NCBI RefSeq assembly: GCF_021290985.1
Contig: NZ_JAJOYU010000001.1
Location: 310,001 to 374,000 of the forward strand
DNA: 64,000 bases
DNA from: Rheinheimera soli
Lineage (GTDB): Bacteria > Pseudomonadota > Gammaproteobacteria > Enterobacterales > Alteromonadaceae
Reading direction: 5' to 3'
The notes beneath the pieces were generated by a model that made no database searches, was not told where the DNA came from, and saw nothing but the letters and a program-made list of their open reading frames with translations. The translations under genes were made by a program, and so were the position numbers. Positions 44,172 through 52,929 of the stretch are shown one piece after another; the stretch's first letter is position 1, and each line of letters opens with the position of its first letter.

Positions 44172-45761
44172 ATGCGTATTCTGCCTTTGTTCTGCACAGC
44201 CTTGTTACTTACTCTTGCAGCTCAGCCCACTGTAGCCGCTCCCGCTGCACCTGAACGAACCCCTTCAGCACCAGAACGGGACAGAGGCGAAGGCCCTTAC
44301 AAACGGCTGATTTTGCGTGGCGGTACTTATATCAGCGGTGAAGGTGCGCCTCCTGTTGGGCCTGTGGATATAGTGATTGAAAACGATCGCATCACTGAAA
44401 TCAAAGCTGTAGGGAATCCGGGTGTGCCTGTATTGCCGGAAGGACGGCCAAAAGCTCAGGCTGGGGATCAGGAAATGGATGTCAGTGGCATGTATATTCT
44501 GCCGGGTTTTGTCGATATGCATGGTCATATAGGCGGGTCGGCTAACGGCACACCAGCTGAATATGTGTTTAAACTCTGGCTGGCACACGGCATTACCACA
44601 GTGCGTGAACCTGGCAGTTTTAACGGTGTCGACTGGACTATGCGCCATGTCAAAGCCGCAGAAAAAAACACTATAGTGGCTCCGCGTATTGTGCCTTATA
44701 TCGGCTTTGGTCAAGGCTTGAGCAAACCCGTATTCAGCCCGGAACAAGCAAGGGATTGGGTGCGGGATATTAAAAAATCCGGAGCTTCCGGCATTAAGTT
44801 TTTTGGCGCTACCCCGACTATTATCTCAGCCGCTTTGGATGAAGCCAAAAAACAAAAACTCGGCACTATGATGCACCACGCTCAGCTCAACGTGATGGGT
44901 ACCAATGCACTGGACAGCGCACGTATGGGCTTAACTTCTATGGAACATTGGTATGGTTTGCCAGAAGCTTTATTTACAGGACAAGTGATCCAAAATTACC
45001 CGGCCAACTACAACTATCAGAATGAGCAGGACAGATTCGCCAGCGCAGGCCAGTTGTGGAAACAAGCAGCAGCACCGGGTTCAGAAAAATGGAATGCGGT
45101 GCGGGATGAACTGATCAAACTGGACTTTACCATCAACCCTACCCTGACTATTTACGAGGCCACCCGCGATGCCAGCGCCCAGCGCAACGCCGAATGGCAT
45201 CAGGACTACACCCTGCCCACTTTAACTGACTTTTTTAAACCAAACCGTTATGCCCATGGATCGTTTTGGTTTGACTGGACCACGGATCAGGAAATTACCT
45301 GGCGCGAAAATTACCGCATCTGGTTTCAGTTTTTAAATGACTACAAAAACCATGGCGGACGTGTGACAGCAGGTTCAGACGCTGGTTATATCTATAAAAT
45401 TTATGGTTTTGCTTATATTCAGGAACTTGAGTTGCTGCGTGAAGCAGGCTTTAACCCGTTGGAAGTGATACAAGTCGCTACCTTAAATGGTGCTCAGGCT
45501 TTAGGTATGGAGAAAGACATTGGCAGCTTAGTACCAGGCAAAAAAGCCGATATGCTGATAGTGGCAGAAAACCCGCTGGCGAATTTTAAAGTGCTGTATG
45601 GCACAGGCCATTACCGTTTAAATGCCAACAATGAGCCAGAGCGTAGCAAAGGTGTACGTTACACCATCAAAGACGGTGTAGTGTACGACGCGCAGCAGTT
45701 GCTGAAGGATGTGCGTGATCTGGTTCAAAGCGAAAAAGACGTGCACAAAGCAAAAAAATAA
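44172..45761 (+). CDS. Exported amidohydrolase-family metal-dependent hydrolase
   Basis: 529 residues with signal peptide (FCTALLLTLAAQPTVAAPA). The TIM-barrel metal site starts at YILPGFVDMHGHIGG near residues 112-126, followed by further histidines (MMHHAQLNVMG and EHWYGL), and VTAGSDAGY carries the conserved Asp near residue 402. The C-terminal strand GSLVPGKKADMLIVAENPL is the usual composite-domain return. The imidazolonepropionase/prolidase-like subgroup fits best. The substrate is unknown. AAGGAAAC precedes the ATG. Confidence 0.83.
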   Translation: MRILPLFCTALLLTLAAQPTVAAPAAPERTPSAPERDRGEGPYKRLILRGGTYISGEGAPPVGPVDIVIENDRITEIKAVGNPGVPVLPEGRPKAQAGDQEMDVSGMYILPGFVDMHGHIGGSANGTPAEYVFKLWLAHGITTVREPGSFNGVDWTMRHVKAAEKNTIVAPRIVPYIGFGQGLSKPVFSPEQARDWVRDIKKSGASGIKFFGATPTIISAALDEAKKQKLGTMMHHAQLNVMGTNALDSARMGLTSMEHWYGLPEALFTGQVIQNYPANYNYQNEQDRFASAGQLWKQAAAPGSEKWNAVRDELIKLDFTINPTLTIYEATRDASAQRNAEWHQDYTLPTLTDFFKPNRYAHGSFWFDWTTDQEITWRENYRIWFQFLNDYKNHGGRVTAGSDAGYIYKIYGFAYIQELELLREAGFNPLEVIQVATLNGAQALGMEKDIGSLVPGKKADMLIVAENPLANFKVLYGTGHYRLNANNEPERSKGVRYTIKDGVVYDAQQLLKDVRDLVQSEKDVHKAKK

Positions 45762-45767
45762 CAGCTG

Positions 45768-45842
45768 TAGGGGCGGCGGCTTCTCCCCGCCCGTTCATCC
45801 GACTAAATCAAGCAAAGTTTATCCCGCCCTATTCTCCGGGCT
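45768..45842. repeat. REP-like GC-rich palindromic element, long form
   Basis: A GC-rich inverted-repeat stretch after the amidohydrolase stop, with GGGCGG paired to CCGCCC and, on the other strand, GGGCGGGATAAA. A shorter element with the same end sequences is found at 55827. Confidence 0.5.
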
Positions 45843-45993
45843 GTTGCATTAATCAGTGCATCAGCTAAACAAATAGGTCTATACTCCAGCAGCTATTTAG
45901 TTTTAGGGAAGCCAGACGCAGATGGCCCTCTGTCCGCCGTCCACTTGTGACAGCAAGCGCGGTCCATGATCGTCACTCACAACGGAGATTTGT

Positions 45994-46602
45994 ATGTCTG
46001 ACTTCAACCATCCCCATGAAGACTTTACTTCTTTACGCCAGCAAGCAAACGAAAGAATTAAAAATGGCACAGCCCAATTCAGTGACGCAGTGGCTGCCAG
46101 TGCTGAAGCACTTTCTGTGCTGTATCAACTAAGTAATTCACCAGATACCGCAGTAGACAGCCTTAAATTACTGCACGAGTTGCAAACCTATCAGGTTGAG
46201 CTGGATATGCAGCTTGAACAACTACAGGCCAATGAACTGGAATCTGGTCATGAGCTAAGCTGCTACCGGATGTTTTTCGAGATGGCACCTGTAGGTTGTA
46301 TGCTGCTCAGAACGGACGGTGTTATTATGGATTGTAACCTTGCCGCAGCACGCTTGTTTGGTACTGTTACAGAACAACTTCTTGGCCAGCCGGTAGATTC
46401 TTTATTAAACGCTGAAAGCAAAGCTCAATTACGGGCTGCTTTGGCCAGACTGAAAAGTGGTGATACCAGCCTGAACAAAATCCTGACGACAAGTCCAGCT
46501 CAGCAGGGTCCACAGAGTCTGGAACTAAACATCAGTCTGTCACCGGACCGTCGCGCCATTATGATGATGGTGTGCGATGATGAGCCGAAGCTGCCCAGCT
46601 AA
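45994..46602 (+). CDS. PAS domain sensor protein without output domain
   Basis: 202 residues: a charged coiled-coil N-terminal half (LKLLHELQTYQVELDMQLEQ) and a PAS domain from about residue 90 (YRMFFEMAPVGCMLLRTDG, DCNLAAARLFG, LLGQPVDSLL). No kinase, cyclase or DNA-binding output is present. It lies 80 bases upstream of the CheB-CheR-PAS fusion on the same strand, so it is probably its partner in one operon. Ligand or cofactor unknown. AACGGAGAT precedes the ATG. Confidence 0.78.
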   Translation: MSDFNHPHEDFTSLRQQANERIKNGTAQFSDAVAASAEALSVLYQLSNSPDTAVDSLKLLHELQTYQVELDMQLEQLQANELESGHELSCYRMFFEMAPVGCMLLRTDGVIMDCNLAAARLFGTVTEQLLGQPVDSLLNAESKAQLRAALARLKSGDTSLNKILTTSPAQQGPQSLELNISLSPDRRAIMMMVCDDEPKLPS

Positions 46603-46682
46603 CGTATTGATTTATATGGCTGAGCTTTAATGCCCACTGGCAAAAGTGGGCCATCTTCTTTTCTGTAATGAGCACTATCTGA

Positions 46683-49265
46683 TTGAGTTCGCACACTATT
46701 TCACAGACCTCAGAAACCAAAGCAATACGTATCGTTGGCATAGGCGCATCGGCCGGGGGTCTGGAAGCGCTGAATCAGTTTCTGGCACAAACGCCAGCTG
46801 ATACAGGTTTGGCCTGGATTGTAGTCCAGCATTTGGATCCAACCAAAAAAGCACTGTTGTCTGAGTTATTGCAGCGGGTCACCACTATGCCGGTACAGCA
46901 AGCCAGTCAGGGTATGCAAGTACAAGCCAATCATCTGTATGTGATCCCCCCAAACACCGAGCTGACGGTCGTCAATGGCAGCTTGCACTTAGCTAAACCC
47001 GGAGAAGTGCGGGGTTTACGTTTACCTGTTGATATTTTGTTTTCTTCTTTAGCAAGTGCGCTTGGCGAAAACGCTATAGCAGTAGTGCTGTCTGGTATGG
47101 GTTCAGATGGCACAACCGGCACTCAGGCCATCAAAGCTGTGGGGGGGTTATCTGCAGTACAAAAGCCGGATTCCGCCCAATTTGATTCGATGCCCAACAG
47201 TGTGATTAATGCAGGTTTTGCCGACATCATTGATACCCCAGCCGAACTGCCTGGTCGTATTCTGGCGGTATTAGCTCACAAGCCAGAAGTGCATCCGCAG
47301 CAGAAAAACCCTTTAGAAATTGCAGATTTGCCCTCAGATTATTTACAACAGATTGTGGTGCAGTTGCAGCGTCATAGCCGCCATGATTTTTCCTCTTATA
47401 AAACCAGTACTTTACTGCGCCGTATTGAACGACGTATGGCGATCCACGCTTTGGCGTCTTTGTCAGACTACGCGGCTTTTCTGCACGATAATTCGCAGGA
47501 ACTGGATTTACTATTTAAAGAACTGCTGATTGGTGTCACTCAATTTTTTCGCGAGCCAGCCGTTTGGCAGCATTTATCTGATGTGGTCTTGCCTGAATTA
47601 CTGCACCACCGCATGGAAACCAAAGCGATACGGGCCTGGTGTATTGGCTGCTCTACCGGGGAAGAAGCCTGCTCGCTTGCAATCACCTTTTGCGAACTGT
47701 TAGAAAAGCACAGCGAGTTTAAAGGCTACAGCCTGCAAATATTCGCCTCCGATCTCAGTCCTGATGCCATTGCTAGTGCACGCCGTGGTCAATATCCGCT
47801 GTCAATAGCTGAGCATGTATCAACCGAACGGCTGGAGCGTTTTTTTATTCGCCATGACAGCTGCTATCAAATCAAACAAGCAGTTCGTGATTTAATTTTA
47901 TATGCGCAACATGATGTTATTCTTGACGCGCCTTTTACCCGGCTGGATTTAATTGTCTGTCGCAACCTGTTGATTTATTTTGATACCACACTGCAACGGC
48001 GTTTGTTGCCACTGTTTCATTACAGCCTGCGTGATCAAGGTATTTTGCTGCTCGGCAGTTCAGAAACCACAGGCCGTTTTCATGATTTATTTACCCCAGT
48101 GCAGGCCAAGTTAAGACTGTACCAGCGCCAGCCACGCCTAGCCCAGGCCGGTTCTAAGCTGCCAGTCCAATCTTTTCCTCCGCTGTCGACCCTTGCTAAG
48201 GAGCATCCAGTGCCCACTGATAAACCTGCTGTGCCAAAAACTAATAACCTGCAAAACGCAGCCGATCAATTGTTGTTGCAGGTTTATTCACCAGCCGCCG
48301 TGGTGCTGAACAGCGGTGGCGATATTGTTTATATCAGTGGCAGGACAGGCAAATACCTCGAACCCGCAGCTGGTAAAGCCAACTGGAATTTCCACGCTAT
48401 GGCGCGGGAAGGATTAAGAGCTCCGCTTGCCACCGCATTAAAACAAGCCTCTCAACATAGTGCGCCCTTGCAGCTACGTGGCCTAACGGTATCAGTGCAA
48501 GACACAACACAACGGGTGGATGTGACAGTGCAGGCGCTGCGTGAACCTTCGGCTTTGCAGGGCATGACGATGATTGTGTTCCGTGATGTGGCAGGTGAAG
48601 TCACAGACTCACAAGAACCAGCATCAAGCGTCGATTTTTCCTTAGCTGCAGTGCAGCAACAATACCTGGATGAAATTCAGCTGCTGCGTGAAGAAACTCA
48701 GGCCTCAAAAGAAGAGCTGCAATCCAGTAATGAAGAGCTTCAGTCGACCAATGAAGAACTGCAATCCACCAACGAAGAGTTAACCACCTCGAAAGAAGAA
48801 ATGCAATCGATGAATGAAGAGCTGCAAACCATTAACACTGAATTGCAAACTAAACTGGATGATTTAGCTCTGGCGCAAAGCGATTTGCAAAATACCTTAA
48901 ACAGCATAGAAATAGCGGTGTTGTTTTTAGATCAGCAACTTAATGTAAGACGTTACACAGACAGAGCCGCCAAAATTATTAACCTGCGTGAAAGTGATTT
49001 GGGCAGGCCATTGACCGATCTGACCAGCAGCTTGCTGTATCCAAGCCTGCATCAGGACGCCCAGGACACCTTACGCACCCTGGTATTTTCTGAAAAACAA
49101 ATTCCAACCAGTGATGAGCGCTGGTTTACCGTACGCATTATGCCGTATCGTCGGCTGGACAATGTGATAGACGGGGTCGTTATTACCCTGGTGGATATCA
49201 GCACTACTAAAAAACTCGAAGCTGCTTTGCGCGAGCAATCGACTCCTACTCCAGTTGGCCCCTGA
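46683..49265 (+). CDS. CheB-CheR-PAS fusion chemotaxis-type methylesterase/methyltransferase
   Basis: 860 residues, starting from TTG 46683 since no ATG precedes the CheB core. Order: CheB methylesterase (about 14-190) with VGIGASAGGLEAL, VVQHLDP and GMGSDGTTG, so Ser, His and Asp are all present; CheR methyltransferase (about 215-480) with SRHDFSSYK, WCIGCSTGEEACSLA and LIVCRNLLIYF; a disordered linker; a coiled coil of NEELQSTNEELQ repeats (about 665-720); and a PAS domain to the end. Unlike many relatives it has no histidine kinase. Such proteins tune receptor methylation in non-flagellar or accessory chemosensory systems; no cheA or MCP gene is present here. Confidence 0.88.
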   Translation: MSSHTISQTSETKAIRIVGIGASAGGLEALNQFLAQTPADTGLAWIVVQHLDPTKKALLSELLQRVTTMPVQQASQGMQVQANHLYVIPPNTELTVVNGSLHLAKPGEVRGLRLPVDILFSSLASALGENAIAVVLSGMGSDGTTGTQAIKAVGGLSAVQKPDSAQFDSMPNSVINAGFADIIDTPAELPGRILAVLAHKPEVHPQQKNPLEIADLPSDYLQQIVVQLQRHSRHDFSSYKTSTLLRRIERRMAIHALASLSDYAAFLHDNSQELDLLFKELLIGVTQFFREPAVWQHLSDVVLPELLHHRMETKAIRAWCIGCSTGEEACSLAITFCELLEKHSEFKGYSLQIFASDLSPDAIASARRGQYPLSIAEHVSTERLERFFIRHDSCYQIKQAVRDLILYAQHDVILDAPFTRLDLIVCRNLLIYFDTTLQRRLLPLFHYSLRDQGILLLGSSETTGRFHDLFTPVQAKLRLYQRQPRLAQAGSKLPVQSFPPLSTLAKEHPVPTDKPAVPKTNNLQNAADQLLLQVYSPAAVVLNSGGDIVYISGRTGKYLEPAAGKANWNFHAMAREGLRAPLATALKQASQHSAPLQLRGLTVSVQDTTQRVDVTVQALREPSALQGMTMIVFRDVAGEVTDSQEPASSVDFSLAAVQQQYLDEIQLLREETQASKEELQSSNEELQSTNEELQSTNEELTTSKEEMQSMNEELQTINTELQTKLDDLALAQSDLQNTLNSIEIAVLFLDQQLNVRRYTDRAAKIINLRESDLGRPLTDLTSSLLYPSLHQDAQDTLRTLVFSEKQIPTSDERWFTVRIMPYRRLDNVIDGVVITLVDISTTKKLEAALREQSTPTPVGP

Positions 49266-49284
49266 CAGGGCCTTTTAGTGCAAC

Positions 49285-49566
49285 TTATTTAAGGCTGATA
49301 CCCGGAACTTCAGTGACGGTTTTTGCACCAGAGCGCTCAATAATTTTGACCAGTACAGACTGAATCGTCTCATCCTGGCGCACATCGTCTGTCGCAGAGA
49401 ATTTTTGCTGCTGCGCTGCAGCCCCTTCTTCCAATACAAAGGTCACCACCACTTCGGTGGCCTTCTCCGCAGTTTCGCCAAAATAAGCCAGCGAAACACT
49501 TGGATAACCTTCAAAGCCTTTGGTCAGTTGCTTTGACAGGCGTTTTTTCGCTTTATCTAAATTCAT
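49285..49566 (-). CDS. Small conserved protein of unknown function
   Basis: 93 residues, no signal peptide, mixed alpha/beta: a basic start (MNLDKAKKRLSKQLTKGFEG), a central EVVVTFVLEEGAAAQQQKF, and an end IIERSGAKTVTEVPGISL. I recognise no family. It is convergent with the CheB-CheR gene with 19 bases between, and tandem with the DUF2007 gene. A cytosolic location is likely. Confidence 0.6.
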   Translation of the reverse strand: MNLDKAKKRLSKQLTKGFEGYPSVSLAYFGETAEKATEVVVTFVLEEGAAAQQQKFSATDDVRQDETIQSVLVKIIERSGAKTVTEVPGISLK

Positions 49567-49641
49567 ACAATTTTTTCATCTGTGGGATAGTCAGCAAGAC
49601 TATACAGCGCCAAAGCCTGCGCCGCAGTTATTTCTGTTCGC

Positions 49642-49947
49642 TCAGCCCTGATCAGTGCCGCAGTTCCAGCACAACTCAAACGAAGCGGCATTTTCTTCGG
49701 CGCATTGACTACAGACCCAGTCTTCGGCGTCACTATCTAGCTTCAGGTTCTGTACTATTCGGCTGGCTAAGGCAAAATCGTTTTCATCCACCAACCATAA
49801 CTCCAGCCAGCTATCAAAAGCAGAGACTTCACCTATTACACTGACTGCATGTTCGTTTTTGACAAAAACTTCAAAACCACGGCGCTGCAGAATATTTTTG
49901 ATATTACTGACAATAAGCCGGTTTTCATGGGTGTAGATCATTTTCAA
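49642..49947 (-). CDS. DUF2007 protein with C-terminal zinc ribbon
   Basis: About 101 residues. Starts at TTG 49947 (AGGAG 10 bases upstream) or ATG 49941; a longer open frame is not supported. The N-terminal half (MIYTHENRLIVSNIKNILQR) is the DUF2007 putative signalling domain; the end WVCSQCAEENAASFELCWNC is a CxxC...CxxC zinc ribbon, so the protein binds one zinc. Function unknown; it is small and soluble. Confidence 0.78.
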   Translation of the reverse strand: MKMIYTHENRLIVSNIKNILQRRGFEVFVKNEHAVSVIGEVSAFDSWLELWLVDENDFALASRIVQNLKLDSDAEDWVCSQCAEENAASFELCWNCGTDQG

Positions 49948-50307
49948 GCTGGTTTTACTCCTAAGGTCCACCAGGTGCAACTCCATAAACTCTGGACCTG
50001 GCCGGACCAAGTTTCAAGATACAGCAAAGCATTTAGTTTTGGTGCAAAGAAAAATGAAGGGACATCACCTCAACTCAAAAAGCCACTGTTTAACGATCAA
50101 ACAGTGGCTTTATACAAAATACAAATGCGGCGGTTAACCAAACCAGATCATCTTACATGCCAGTGCAACCACAGACAGAACCAGCGCTCGCATTGGCGTT
50201 TGTCCGGTTGCCGTTCCATTTCAGGTAGCTGGCCGTACTTTGACAGCCCCCTTTTTCGCCGCCACAAATACCAGCTTCAGCCGCCCAAATTACATTGCAC
50301 AGCCTGG
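49948..50307. other. Gap between the DUF2007 and S9 peptidase genes
   Basis: About 360 bases. It holds the promoter region of DUF2007, a strong hairpin at 50078-50111, and an open minus-strand frame at 50153-50317 without a recognised start (see that entry). Confidence 0.5.
50078..50111. terminator. Strong bidirectional hairpin terminator
   Basis: Arms AAAGCCACTGTTT and AAACAGTGGCTTT (13 bases) around a 7-base loop, with T-runs on the minus side. It probably ends transcripts from the S9 peptidase side. Confidence 0.75.
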
Positions 50308-50317
50308 CTACTGAGCT
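50153..50317 (-). pseudogene. Open Cys/Gly-rich frame lacking a start, possible gene remnant
   Basis: Minus-strand frame of 54 codons ending in a normal stop just before a terminator. It translates as a peptide containing CGGEKGGCQ, SYLKWNGNR and CGCTGM, with regular Cys spacing unlike random DNA. No ATG, GTG or TTG start is present in frame, and the frame begins after a TAA that overlaps the S9 gene's end. It could be the 3' remnant of a small secreted Cys-rich gene fused by deletion, or chance. No function is claimed. Confidence 0.3.
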
Positions 50318-52587
50318 TTATTCCAATTCGGTGTTTGCTGCTGCTTTAAATGACGTAGGAAAAAGTCGAATTGACGACGCTGCACATAACGAATGGGGCC
50401 AATAGAGCGCCCTACCGCATGCTCGCCTCCCGGCACCAGCAACAAATCAAAGTCTTTATCGGCTTTAATCAGGGCATTCACCAGTTGCATAGTAGATGCA
50501 GGGTCAACATTACTGTCCTGTTCACCGTTGATAATCAGCAGCTTTCCCTGCAACAGCTTTGCATGTTCAGTCACAGATGAGGCAGCATAATGAGGCCCAA
50601 CCGGATAGCCCATCCACTGCTCGTTCCAGCTGATTTTGTCCATACGATTATCGTAACACCCTGCGTACGCCACACCCACAGTGTAAAAATCAGGCTGAAA
50701 CAGTAATGCGGCGACCGTACTCTGCCCCCCTGCTGAAGCCCCGTAAATACCTACACCCGACGCTATGTTGTACCAGGGAAATTGTTTAGCTGCGGCTTTG
50801 TGCCACAACACTCTGTCCGGAAAGCCTGAATCAGCCAGATTTTTCCAGGCCACATCATGAAAAGCTTTAGAGCGGTTTTTGGTGCCCATACCGTCAATTT
50901 GTACTACCACAAAGCCAAGATCAGCCAAGGCCTGCATGCCTATCACTTTATCGCCGCCGGAATGAAAACCGAAAGGCCAGAAGCTTTTTGGCACAAAGCT
51001 GTCGTGTGGTCCGGCATAGATGTTCTCAATCACAGGGTAACTTTGATCCGGCTTAAAGTGTTGTGGCCTGACTATTAATCCCCAAATATCTGTGCTGCCG
51101 TCACGGCCTTTGGCGACAAAAGGTTGCGGCGCTTTAAAACCCGCTTTGGTTAAACGACTGATATCGGCTTTGGCCAAAATACGGACTAAACTGCCATCGC
51201 TGCTGCGGCGAAGTTCAGCCACATTAGGTAAATCCACCCGTGAATATAAATCGATGTAGTACTGCCGGTCGGCTGAAAAACTCACCTGATGGGTAGCATT
51301 GGCTGTAGTTAATGCTGTCAGGCCGCTGCCATCGAAATTAATACGGTAATAATGGGTAAAATACGGGTCTTGCTGCGAGTCCATGCCACTGGCAGCGAAC
51401 CATAACTGCTGCTTTTCTTCATCCAGATGCAGCACTTCACGTACCCGCCAGTTGCCTTTAGTGATCTGATTTTTCAGCTGACCATTCTTGTCATACCGAT
51501 ACAAATGCGCCCAACCATCCCGCTCCGACAACCAGACAAAATCGTTGTCAGCCCACTGCAACTGCTGATAAAAAGCGCCCCATTGGTCAATAAAGCTATC
51601 GCTGCGCTCTGTCAGCAAGGCCCGTGGCTGCGCCGTTTTTGCATCCACTGCAATAATACGCACCAACTGATGACCCCGTTCGGTATAACGAAAAGTAAAA
51701 CTGCTGCTGTCAGCCAGCCACTGCACTTTATCCAGCGTATAAGGCTGACTAAACAGCTGATTATTGATCAGTTGCGCCTTGCCGGAATTCAGTTGCACCA
51801 ACACAGGTTGGTCGATATCCACAGCATCACCAGGTTTAGGGTAAAGCTGGCTCAGCGTTTTAGGCTCAAGCTGATCCTCAGGCGACGACAAGACACGATT
51901 GACCATTCGTGCTGTGCCGGGTTTGACCTTCATCACCAGTAAAGCTGAACTGTCGGGCGCCCACTGAATAGATTGCGCGTCATAAAACTGCTCAGCTGTA
52001 CCATCCTGACTTTGGTATTTAATGCTGCCATCTTTGGCTTTAATCAACAGATTATGCCCAAGAGTCTGCGCCTGGTAAGCACCATCAGGTGAACTTCGTT
52101 CTGGGTTATCGGCTTTAATCCGTAGGTCTCTGACCACACCAAAAGCCTTAGGCTGGCCTTTACGCTCCAGGGTTTTACAAAGCTTTCCGTCCAACTGACA
52201 TTGCCAGCTTTTGCTGTCGTAATAAAACTGGATCTGCTGGCCATCCTGGCTGTAACTGAAACTATCAAAAGGCAGCTGCAAGGCACTGAACGACTGACCC
52301 GAGGCCTGGCTTAACGCTTTGCTGAGTAATTGATGATCAAAGGCAGGTTCTGGTTTTGCACTTTCCACACTGTCGCGGAAAAATAAAAAGCCACCTTCTA
52401 CACTCAGCTTGTAATGAAACTGATGCCCCTCTGCCGCCCATTTTGGCTCAACTAGCACATCGCGGGTCAGGTTCATCCAGTTATCCCGCAACGACAAAGA
52501 CTGCTCCATCTGACCTGTATCAACCGCAGCCTGAGCAGAGATACAACAGAACAAAGCAAAAGCAGCGCAGTAAGCTGTTAATTTCAT
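50308..52587 (-). CDS. Exported S9 family prolyl oligopeptidase / DPP-IV-like
   Basis: About 759 residues from ATG 52587 (ATG 52593 also possible); the longer frame to 52668 would add an unlikely tail. Signal peptide ends CISAQA. An N-terminal beta-propeller of the DPP-IV type (RDLRIKADNPERSSPDGAYQ, IQWAPDSSALL, LHLDEEKQQLWFAASG) is followed by the alpha/beta hydrolase domain with the catalytic Ser in GIYGASAGGQS, Asp in INGEQDSNVDP and His in PGGEHAVGR. It removes Xaa-Pro or Xaa-Ala dipeptides from peptides in the periplasm or outside. The stop overlaps an unexplained frame. Confidence 0.87.
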   Translation of the reverse strand: MKLTAYCAAFALFCCISAQAAVDTGQMEQSLSLRDNWMNLTRDVLVEPKWAAEGHQFHYKLSVEGGFLFFRDSVESAKPEPAFDHQLLSKALSQASGQSFSALQLPFDSFSYSQDGQQIQFYYDSKSWQCQLDGKLCKTLERKGQPKAFGVVRDLRIKADNPERSSPDGAYQAQTLGHNLLIKAKDGSIKYQSQDGTAEQFYDAQSIQWAPDSSALLVMKVKPGTARMVNRVLSSPEDQLEPKTLSQLYPKPGDAVDIDQPVLVQLNSGKAQLINNQLFSQPYTLDKVQWLADSSSFTFRYTERGHQLVRIIAVDAKTAQPRALLTERSDSFIDQWGAFYQQLQWADNDFVWLSERDGWAHLYRYDKNGQLKNQITKGNWRVREVLHLDEEKQQLWFAASGMDSQQDPYFTHYYRINFDGSGLTALTTANATHQVSFSADRQYYIDLYSRVDLPNVAELRRSSDGSLVRILAKADISRLTKAGFKAPQPFVAKGRDGSTDIWGLIVRPQHFKPDQSYPVIENIYAGPHDSFVPKSFWPFGFHSGGDKVIGMQALADLGFVVVQIDGMGTKNRSKAFHDVAWKNLADSGFPDRVLWHKAAAKQFPWYNIASGVGIYGASAGGQSTVAALLFQPDFYTVGVAYAGCYDNRMDKISWNEQWMGYPVGPHYAASSVTEHAKLLQGKLLIINGEQDSNVDPASTMQLVNALIKADKDFDLLLVPGGEHAVGRSIGPIRYVQRRQFDFFLRHLKQQQTPNWNKAQ

Positions 52588-52929
52588 AACCATTGATACC
52601 AGTAGCAAAGGAAAAAACCAAGCTATAGAAAAAAGCGGCGAAACAAAAGGCAGCAAAAACCAATTCACGTTTAAAGCACGGCAAGGTCAGTTGGAATGCG
52701 GTGGGTAGAGCAAGCCCCGTTCTTAAGTATGGTGTTGTTGGATCAAAACAAGGATCTCAATACTCTCGTCTGATGACCATACAAATCCTTCCATAACTCC
52801 TTTTCTTTGCTTTCGGCTCCTTGGCTTTAGTTGCACTAAAAATGGCAATCAGTAGCCGCTTCGGTGAAAGGGCCTTTGAACTGGACAACAAAACAGTGCC
52901 AAAAACCCGGGGCGCAGCTCATTGGTATC
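52588..52929. other. Promoter-side gap between S9 peptidase and PAS-GGDEF genes
   Basis: About 340 bases without a gene or a recognisable RNA. I see no terminator with a T-run. It must hold the promoter for the S9 gene on the minus strand. Confidence 0.4.

Noticed and set aside
48690-48850. Short DNA repeats encoding NEELQ/TNEELQ
   Set aside because: They are the coiled-coil linker of the CheB-CheR-PAS protein, a normal feature of this family.
49849-50349. 166-codon open frame on the plus strand
   Set aside because: It lies opposite the DUF2007 gene and S9 gene end, passes through a terminator, and its composition is unlike a protein.
51427-51942. 171-codon plus-strand frame inside the S9 peptidase
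   Set aside because: It is the antisense shadow of a gene with clear motifs.
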